From assembly GCA_007922305.1 (NCBI GenBank), contig ML677373.1, positions 11,396,127-11,460,126 of the forward strand: a stretch of 64,000 bases of DNA, written 5' to 3'. Within the stretch, counting starts at the first letter, position 1, and the number at the start of each line of letters is the position of its first letter. Positions 59,601 to 64,000 of the stretch are shown piece by piece. The notes below the pieces were generated by a model. It did not search any database. It saw only the letters and a program-made list of their open reading frames with translations, and had not been told where the DNA came from. Origin of the DNA: Dermatemys mawii. Lineage: Eukaryota; Chordata; Testudines; Dermatemydidae. The translations under genes and the position numbers were made by a program.

Positions 59601-61594
59601 CACAGCTGCAGGCATCAGCCATAGAAGCAGAAGAATGAAGGAAAGAGTTAGCAGCACATGGTCACAAGATGTCTAGTGGCCCCGGGAGCTGGGAACCAAA
59701 CTGCAGATGCAGGAAGCATTTGAAGTGTCAGAAGCAGACTCTAGAAATCAGGACAATAGTTTGGCGCTAACGCGTGCGTGTTCTCTCCAATGCCAGCTGA
59801 TAGGGGAGGAGGAGGATGTGAGCGTGTATGATATTGCCGATCACCCCGACTTCCGCTTCCGAACCACCGACATCGTGATTCGCATTGGCAATGCCGAGGA
59901 CGGAGCCCTGGCCAAGGAAGATGAGGTGAGTCTCAAGCATGCTTATGTTGGCCGCGGCAGCCTGCAGTGATCTTAGCAGGGATTTCCTAAGGGGCCTGAG
60001 AGCTGGATTCCCCAAGTCCCATTTGGGCAGCTAGTGCCATGGTCTTCTTTGAAAAATCCCAGCTTCTCGTGCTCCCTGATACTGCTGCATTTCCTGCCCC
60101 CAGCTTAGACTGAAAGGTTCCTTGTGTACAAGACACTTGTTCATCCTGGACAGTCAAAGGGCACTGGGATGAAGATACAAACCTGGAGGCCTAATTAGGC
60201 ACAATCTCCGATTTTAACCAAGGTCGCATTGAAGTCCTCTTTGCCTGAGTGAAATGTGGATTAAACCTGCCCTGAAAGTCGAAGCAACTGGAACAAAAAA
60301 GGGAGAATGAAATTTCTTTGCCTTAATTTAAATCCAACAAGAATCTGTGCAGGGATCCCATGTTGGGTTTTCAGTATAACTTCTTTGATGGAGAGTCCAG
60401 AGTGGCCCCAAAATCACTTTGTCTATAGCTAGTGATGTTTGTTTTGCTTTAAGAAATAAGGCTTTTATTGTTATAAACTGAATTTACGTGTTGAAGTTGG
60501 ATTAAGGAGTCAGGAGAGGTCTGGGTGGGGGGGCCTCCCTTTTGGAAAGAATTTGAGCTGTTCACTGGTAGTAGACCTCCTTAAGGCTGCAGGTCTTGCA
60601 GACCCTAGAAGTGACTCTTAACGCTAACCGAGAGGTCTGCAAGGTAGAAGTGTAGGAAGACTTCTCAACTCTCTGATAGGCCAAGTAGCAGTAGCATGTC
60701 TAAGCTCCAGCAGCATGAAATACACATCTAAAGCTGCTCACCTGGCCTGTATGAACTTTGTCCCAGCTTAAGAAGCTATTTATTCTGAATGCACTAAACG
60801 TGGGATTTAAAAAGCCAAATGTGGTGTGTTTGGCATTTCAGCCTTAGAGCTCAAGGGCCAGCCAGAGCTGCAACTTCAAAGCACTGTCTACACAGCTGTT
60901 TTTAGTGCACAAGTGCGAGCCCCTCTTCTGTCAGCCTAGGCTGGGAGGCTGGCTGCCATGGCTATGTAGACATGCCCTTCATAGCCATAGCCATGCCCTA
61001 GCTCTCATAGAAGTGCTGGGCTCCGGGAATAAACAGCAAAGTCCTGTCTCTTCTTTCCACTGAGCTGGCTCAAAAGCAAAATTCTTAAAACTGCCACTAG
61101 ATGGCACCCTAAGTCAGAGAAATGGTGGTAGGATCCCATTTAAAGCCATCTAAGCAATCAAAAAAAAAAAAAAAAAGTTTCCATACTCATGGGTTGAGCT
61201 TTATAATGTTGATCAGAAGTAATCATTTAATATGGCTCACAGTTTCCCTAGGTGGTGGCTTTCTATAGTGTCTAAGGTAGTTTTTCATAGAAACATTTTC
61301 TCACTAAAGGAATCTCAGCAGCCTGGTTACTCCTGCTGCCGCCCATTGTCTTGCTGCGTTCCCATGCCAAAAGCTTGTCTTCAGACTCAATCTATGTTTA
61401 CATGCCTCGGTTACTTGGAGAAAAGCTATTTCTCAAAACCTTCATTCTCTGTACGTAAATAAAAAGAGATGGTGATGTTTTGTTTGTTGCTCTTGTTACC
61501 GTAGCCCTCGGTAGGACAGGTGGCTCGTGTTGATGTCAGCAGTAAAGTGGAAGTAGTCTGGGCTGATAACTCCAAGACCATTATTCTGCCTCAG
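38549..61594 (+). CDS. UBE2O: UBE2O, (E3-independent) E2 ubiquitin-conjugating enzyme, internal exons 2-13 (partial gene)
   Basis: Join of 38549-38608, 44633-44743, 45874-45971, 47724-47787, 49806-49949, 50267-50376, 51329-51479, 52564-53069, 55247-55401, 57802-57914, 59797-59925 and 61505-61594. The total is 1731 bp, 577 codons with no stop, and every intron is GT-AG with matching phase. The protein matches UBE2O as I remember it almost residue for residue outside exon 9. UBE2O is a very large E2 that also selects its own substrates. It ubiquitinates orphan ribosomal and other multiprotein-complex subunits, clears ribosomes in maturing red cells, and modifies the nuclear-localisation region of BAP1. 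The window encodes the substrate-recognition regions, an acidic/serine linker, a basic nuclear-localisation-type cluster and SH3-like segments. The vertebrate protein is about 1290 residues, so roughly the first 115 residues (exon 1) and the C-terminal ~600 (coiled coil and UBC fold with the active cysteine) lie outside. Exon numbers assume one upstream coding exon. Confidence 0.97.
38929..39425 (-). mobile_element. CR1 LINE 3' end, about 500 bp
   Basis: Long antisense match to the reptile CR1 3' consensus. It contains gaatggccatattcagtaag, gaatgaacagaacagg, cctattcttcatgaacttat, gtgtgaagaaatacttcctt and gatagacctctatcagatcc in the expected order. It starts 320 bp after exon 2. 5' truncation is normal for CR1. 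Confidence 0.85.
44031..44155 (+). mobile_element. Tc1/mariner-type MITE, 125 bp
   Basis: TA flanks at 44029-44030 and 44156-44157. Ends GGGTGACCAGATAGC and, reversed, GGGTAACTAGATGTCC. Interior tgtgaaaaatcgggatgga, ggtaataggagcgtatataa and atcgggactgtccctataaa mark the family. Confidence 0.85.
44347..44459. other. Paired C-rich and G-rich tracts with G-quadruplex potential
   Basis: C-runs acccccccccaccccacccc (about 44346-44368) and, 65 bases on, G-runs gcgggggggggtgggggagg + gtggg (44434-44457) give four or more G-runs on opposite strands. They lie 175-290 bp before exon 3. Confidence 0.7.
44633..44743 (+). CDS. UBE2O: UBE2O exon 3
   Basis: A 111-bp, phase 0-0 exon of 37 codons starting DSQCGTVIDVNIECAVKL and ending in KDLQHIW. 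The acceptor is ttgcattttcag after a very C-rich tract (44599-44620) and the donor is TGG/gtgaga. This is the start of conserved region 1, a beta-rich SH3-like segment. The open frame continues past the donor to 45076, but that extension has no family similarity and is read-through into the intron. G-rich and C-rich tracts lie 180-290 bp upstream. Confidence 0.96.
44744..45873 (+). other. UBE2O: UBE2O intron 3
   Basis: 1.13 kb from gtgaga to ttccttag. I see no repeat family, RNA gene or second coding exon. A 147-codon antisense open frame (45265-45708) has no recognisable similarity and is regarded as chance. Confidence 0.85.
45874..45971 (+). CDS. UBE2O: UBE2O exon 4
   Basis: A 98-bp exon starting in phase 0 and ending two bases into a codon (AG/gtactt), completed by the first G of exon 5. 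It encodes PFMYGDYIAFDCWLGKVYDL and then a KNQVILKLSNGA stretch of conserved region 1. The acceptor is ttttttccttag. Conservation is very high; the main difference I recall from mammals is F for Y in DYIAFDC. Confidence 0.95.
46409..47165. mobile_element. hAT-type nonautonomous element (about 750 bp)
   Basis: Left terminus CAGGGGTCGGCAACCT-like (caggggtcggcaacctgcgg) followed by gcacgcgtgcc. The right terminus acaggttgtcgacccatg is its decayed inverted copy. The right part has the family's AT-rich aagcttcttaaatattttaa stretch. The middle (46500-46880) is GC-rich with repeated ctggcagc/ggctgagc motifs. No coding capacity and no clear 8-bp duplication. Confidence 0.8.
46811..46866 (+). repeat. 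20-bp minisatellite, about 2.7 units
   Basis: Perfect tandem copies of ccggcctggggtactggcag starting at 46811, 46831 and (partial) 46851, inside the hAT element core. Confidence 0.95.
47437..47556 (-). mobile_element. CR1 LINE 3' fragment
   Basis: Antisense blocks catagagtttaaatccagaa, agggacc, gtctgaccttctgtgtaaca and aattttcacccatataccct match the CR1 segment that begins the 36757 copy. It lies 170 bp before exon 5. Short and diverged. Confidence 0.7.
47724..47787 (+). CDS. UBE2O: UBE2O exon 5
   Basis: A 64-bp exon that completes the arginine codon shared with exon 4 and ends in phase 0 at TCA/gtaagt. Its residues read CSMSTEDGAKLYDICPHVSD and continue directly from exon 4. The acceptor is ttgtttttccag. 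Exons 4 and 5 together make 54 codons, which confirms the splice phase. It lies inside conserved region 1. Confidence 0.95.
47788..49805 (+). other. UBE2O: UBE2O intron 5
   Basis: 2.0 kb. A MIR-like fragment is seen at about 49335-49480. The rest, including an antisense 116-codon open frame at 48681-49031, shows no recognisable feature. Confidence 0.85.
49335..49480 (-). repeat. MIR-type SINE, antisense
   Basis: ttactcccattttgcaatgg, gggaagcagaggaagag, aagttcagtgacttgccaga and gtgagagcagg follow the MIR core order. In intron 5. Confidence 0.6.
49806..49949 (+). CDS. UBE2O: UBE2O exon 6
   Basis: A 144-bp, phase 0-0 exon of 48 codons. It begins GLFFDDSYGFYPGQVLIGP and ends KFRVVVEE. The acceptor is tttctttcag and the donor GAG/gttagt. 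The YPGQVLIGP and VQWLSGVKPVLS motifs are typical of the family and resemble the strand-turn-strand pattern of SH3-like barrels in UBE2O. The open frame runs into the intron to 50096 without similarity. Only 317 bp separates this exon from exon 7. Confidence 0.96.
50267..50376 (+). CDS. UBE2O: UBE2O exon 7
   Basis: A 110-bp exon starting in phase 0 (cag/GTACAAGTAGTG) and ending two bases into an arginine codon (AG/gtgaga). It encodes VQVVELKVTWITKSFCPGG, then a proline-containing loop (SPPPSVITQENL). It continues the fold begun in exon 6. Confidence 0.95.
51329..51479 (+). CDS. UBE2O: UBE2O exon 8
   Basis: A 151-bp exon. Its first base completes the arginine codon from exon 7, and it ends in phase 0 at AAG/gtgtgt. 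It reads VKRLGCFDHAQRQLGERCLY, followed by VFPAKVEPAKI and a cysteine pair (CECPERNC). The acceptor is cactcttaacag. Exons 7 and 8 together give exactly 87 codons. The cysteine-containing loop is conserved in UBE2O, although several flanking residues differ from mammals. Confidence 0.96.
52564..53069 (+). CDS. UBE2O: UBE2O exon 9 (acidic/serine linker and basic NLS-type cluster)
   Basis: A 506-bp exon, the largest here, starting in phase 0 (ctctag/GTGAGG) and ending in AG/gtaggt. The GTG is an internal valine codon, not a start. It encodes VRRLLKKQIVKIMSC, then about 90 fast-evolving polar residues with a QQQQ run. A strongly acidic stretch (DADDEAADDTDD, about 52869-52911) and a Ser/Thr-rich stretch follow. 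The end is a lysine/arginine cluster (NLKRKHKKKKTK, about 53005-53043), a probable nuclear localisation signal. The acidic-serine segment has many casein-kinase-2-like S/T-x-x-D/E contexts; that is inference. Confidence 0.97.
55247..55401 (+). CDS. UBE2O: UBE2O exon 10 (start of conserved region 2)
   Basis: A 155-bp exon that completes the arginine codon from exon 9 and leaves one base (G) for exon 11. It encodes VAVEVVTTMTSADVMWQDGT, then IRSNELFPVHHLDNNEFCPGD and FVVDKR. VMWQDGT is a family hallmark in an SH3-like fold. The donor AGAG/gtactg is the only one that keeps phase with exon 11. Confidence 0.96.
55605..55800 (-). repeat. MIR-type SINE, antisense (best preserved)
   Basis: gattgaggcacagaacttaa, gtgacttgtccaaggtcaca, cactgagtcagtgatagagg and gggaatagaaccca make a clear match to the MIR core in reverse. 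In intron 10. Confidence 0.75.
57802..57914 (+). CDS. UBE2O: UBE2O exon 11
   Basis: A 113-bp exon whose first two bases complete an alanine codon. It then reads QTSQDPAVYGVVQSGDHIGR and TCVVKWFKLKASGDDVE, ending in phase 0 (GAG/gtaggt). The acceptor is the AG in acccaaaag. A second AG five bases downstream (ctcag) would break the frame, so the first is chosen. The opening residues differ from the mammalian VQSCPD. The GDHIGRTC-VKWFKL core is near-identical. Confidence 0.95.
58085..58504. mobile_element. MITE (420 bp) with 3-bp duplication TGT
   Basis: Ends GGCTACATCTACACTG and, reversed, GGCTATATCTACACTG are inverted repeats with one difference. TGT flanks both sides (58082-58084 and 58505-58507). 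The interior repeats the tgtagctaca theme. Probably Harbinger-related; superfamily not certain. Confidence 0.7.
58961..59165. mobile_element. MITE-like element with central palindrome
   Basis: Begins caggctgtgtctacgcaaca and ends near gcttatatggctta. The centre taagccgactggagagag/ctctctggtcggctta (about 59021-59056) is an almost perfect palindrome. The ends are too diverged to fix limits or target duplication. Confidence 0.5.
59797..59925 (+). CDS. UBE2O: UBE2O exon 12
   Basis: A 129-bp, phase 0-0 exon of 43 codons. It reads LIGEEEDVSVYDIADHPDFR, then FRTTDIVIRIGNAEDGA and an acidic end (KEDE). The acceptor is tctccaatgccag and the donor GAG/gtgagt. It belongs to conserved region 2, which with region 1 binds basic and hydrophobic patches on substrates (established for UBE2O). 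Confidence 0.96.
61505..61594 (+). CDS. UBE2O: UBE2O exon 13 (last exon in window)
   Basis: A 90-bp, phase 0-0 exon of 30 codons beginning PSVGQVARVDVSSKVEVVWA and ending TIILPQ. The acceptor, cttgttaccgtag, contains a CpG just before the AG. The donor is CAG/gtaagg. The RVDVSSKVEVVWADNS motif is a strand pair of an SH3-like barrel. The next expected coding segment (an HLYNIE-type start) was not found before 64000, so intron 13 is longer than 2.4 kb. Confidence 0.96.
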
Positions 61595-64000
61595 GTAAGG
61601 TGCTCCTGTCTGGTTAGTGGGGGTCACAGTACTTCCTGTAACTCAGTTTAATGACATACAGGGTTCTTGGATCAAGGATGCAAAGGTACTGCTGGAGAGT
61701 GTAAATAAATCTTACTGTGTTTCCTCCTCTTCCTCTTACTTTCACCCCTGAGTGATGGGAGATTTCTCACTCCTCTCATCCTAGACATACAAGTGCTTGG
61801 CCTTGTTTGGTCTCTCCCTTTTCTTGAAAACTAACTTTGAATTTGTTGACATCTTTTCATGGCTCCTGAGAGTTGAGAAGATGACATTATCTAGATGGTT
61901 ACTACAAAGACAGATTCCCACCCCCGAACTGTATGTACACAGCTCTACCAATGACCCTCCTTCCTGACCTGCAGCACCCCAGTAATCCAATCATGGGGCT
62001 TCCATGCAATTATTGCATAAGAAAGCTCTGTTCCCAGAGATCTGCCAGTGATCCTCACTCATGACCTACAGCCTCCCGTGCTACTCTGGCCCAGTCACTG
62101 CTCTGTTTTGCTAATTCATCACAGTCTGACCTGAAGCCCCTGCTGTTCTTGCTCTAGACCATTGCTGAGCTATTGCACTAATTAGATGGTCGTAGTTGAT
62201 GTGTGGAAAGTTCCACAGGATCTGGACTCAGAACCACTAAATGGTGACCCAACCTAGGGCTTGAACCCAAATCTCTCCCCAGATGAACAGTTAGAGGTGA
62301 GCACAGTGCAAAAACCAAGAGAGTCAACATGTTAATCCACTGCCTAATGAACCATCTTACTTCGTCTTCCACATTTTTGTTTCCAGGTTCTTTGAGTTCC
62401 TGTCATTGCCTACCTCTTAGTCCTGTCTCCTCTCTCCTTGTCTTTTTTAGTGAAGACAGACATCCTAAAGAAAACCGAATACCTGCCTTTGTTGGGCCCT
62501 ATCCCCTGCCAGAGCAGCACAGAACACATTGCTTCTCTTGCTACAGAAGCTCGTTCATGTGCAGAAAGCAGTTGATGATCAAGACTTTTAAAGACAAAAA
62601 CCACCAAAAAAACGCTCAAGCAGCTCTGTGTTAATTACAGCAGAATGGTCAATGCCTGCACTATGGAAATGGGAGAGGATGTTACAAAGCAGTCTGCTGT
62701 CTCCCTTCCCCCTATTGTCACATGTGATCGGCTCACAGGCAGAATCAAAGGTCTGGTGTATGTGCCACAAAGAGCTGCTCTCACACTGCGCCTCTGCAGC
62801 AGGCTGTGTCACTCCATTCCCTTGAATTCTGTCTGAACATGTAATTGCAGGACTTCGAATGCCGAGATCCTAAGTTATCTGTTGAGAGCTGTAATTGTAG
62901 TTTCTGGGTGTGTGCCAGAGACTAGCTGGTTGGGCATTTTTAGTGGATCTGAAAATAACCATGAAGATGGCATAACTGGCTGACAAAGTTAGCCTTTCAA
63001 CTCAATTTTGCTGTAGGCCACAAGGGCAGCAAGTCTGGTGGCCTTGGTCTAGCTCCCCAGATCTAATCGCAGCTGGCAGTTGGTTTTTGAGTGGCCTGCG
63101 ACTGGCCACTCGAAAACCGATTGCCAGCTGCGGTTAGATCCTGGGGAGCTAGACCGGTGCAGGTGGGGATTTGAGGGTCCCTGGCAGAGCTGTGTATGGA
63201 GAGCTTGTACAGCACCTCTGCATGCCTGGCTTTTAGCCGCTGGGATCAGTGTCTGTCTTTATGAGCTATATAGGTTTTATGCAACATCACTTGAGCTTTC
63301 AGAAGTTCAGGATTAAAACTTCCCCTCATACAAACCTCTTTAACACCTTAGAAACTATTTCTTGACCTTGAGCTATCCATTAGGTTTCGTTCTCTCTTCT
63401 CTCCCCCCTCCCCCACAATGGCAAATGGGGCGATAGATGGGTCAGATTTGTATCCAAGTTGGTAAATGTTCATGTCTGCTTTGCAAGGCTGTCTTTGAGA
63501 AATGTAACACACACAAGACCCCTGAAACTCAGAGCTGCAAGAATGGGGGTGGAGGTGCAGGTGGTGGTGAAGTTTGGGGAAGCTAGACTCTCAGGGTACA
63601 TAGTAAAGAGGTGTAGGAAGAAAGCACATTTATAAAAGAGTCAGGTTAGGAATTCTAGTGAGGCTTCCTTATACCAGTTAAACCTTACAAAGTGGCAGTG
63701 AAGTACAGTGGTTGGCGACTCTTTATTAGAGAGCACCGATAGCAGTTGCAATGTGCAACGCAAGAAGACTGTGAAACACGTACATTCTAGCTAGTTCAGG
63801 CATTGTTTCTGTAGATGCATGGAATGCAGACACAGCCGAGCTGGGGTATTGTACTCACACAGCAGCTGGCTCAGTAGCAAAAACAGAAATACAAATTTGA
63901 CACGTTAACACCCACAACATTTGTGTGGGGTTCAGAAAGCTGGGACTTCAGTCTGGCAGTTCTAGCAGGCGTGTTTTCTCTGGTCTGCAATGGAAGCCTA
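61595..64000 (+). other. UBE2O: UBE2O intron 13, proximal part
   Basis: 2.4 kb from gtaagg to the window end, with no further acceptor and exon recognised. Its one notable structure is the long hairpin at 63046-63155. The remainder (61595-63040 and 63160-64000) shows no repeat family or RNA gene that I can name. Confidence 0.8.
63046..63155 (+). other. Long near-perfect hairpin in UBE2O intron 13
   Basis: The left arm 63046-63096 (51 nt, starting ggtctagctccccag) and right arm 63104-63155 (52 nt, ending ctggggagctagacc) are complementary with one bulged base. The loop is 7 nt (tgcgact). The four differences between the arms become G-U wobbles in a + strand transcript. It may be a MITE reduced to its ends or an RNA hairpin. 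No target duplication is evident. Confidence 0.85.

Larger units (their letters stand above)
57915..61504 (+). other. UBE2O: UBE2O introns 11 and 12
   Basis: Intron 11 (57915-59796) contains two MITEs (58085-58504 and about 58961-59165). Intron 12 (59926-61504) contains a small MITE-like stretch with GTCTACACAG...TGTAGACATGCC ends (about 60885-60980) and an A17 run at 61160-61176. Otherwise nothing is seen. Confidence 0.8.

Noticed and set aside
1..64000. CRISPR arrays, operons, tRNA and rRNA genes, bacterial-type signals
   Set aside because: None seen. Direct repeats here are minisatellites or transposon ends, and the gene has spliceosomal introns.

Overview
This is vertebrate nuclear DNA. 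The coding parts are short exons with GT-AG splice sites, separated by long, AT-rich, repeat-filled introns. The repeats are CR1 LINE 3' ends, a Penelope-like element with a GIY-YIG domain, many hAT, Harbinger-like and Tc/mariner MITEs, and old MIR-type SINEs. That mix points to a turtle (Testudines). A crocodilian is less likely and a bird or mammal is unlikely. The species assignment rests on recognising repeat families, not on a database search.

One protein-coding gene is visible: UBE2O, the large E2/E3 hybrid ubiquitin-conjugating enzyme, on the + strand. Twelve consecutive internal exons lie between 38549 and 61594 and join in one open frame of 577 codons, 1731 bp exactly, with every phase compatible. 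They correspond to exons 2-13 if the usual single 5' exon lies upstream. Exon 1 (start codon and GC-rich N-terminus) is outside the window on the left. The exons for the coiled coil and catalytic UBC domain are outside it on the right. The encoded part covers the substrate-binding conserved regions, the acidic/serine-rich linker, a basic nuclear-localisation-type cluster and the SH3-like segments after it.

Layout: 1-38548 is the distal part of intron 1, with no exon found and a dense set of transposon fragments. 38549-61594 holds the exons and introns 2-12. 61595-64000 is the start of intron 13. No RNA gene, CRISPR array, operon or nested gene could be supported.

The most unusual structures are non-coding. 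(i) Three small Penelope-type 3'-end insertions are fold-backs (two opposite arms in one insertion); one has a perfect 13-bp target duplication and another a 14-16 bp imperfect one. (ii) A ~370-bp inverted repeat of roughly 90% identity has arms 2.6 kb apart (18399-18766 and 21367-21738). (iii) A 110-nt hairpin in intron 13 has only wobble-preserving substitutions on the gene strand (63046-63155). (iv) A GC-rich module is shared by two elements with different transposon ends (about 27770-28160 and 46500-46880). (v) Transposons of known type are nested and datable relative to one another. I found no convincing new biological system; these are leads about repeat biology and intronic RNA structure.
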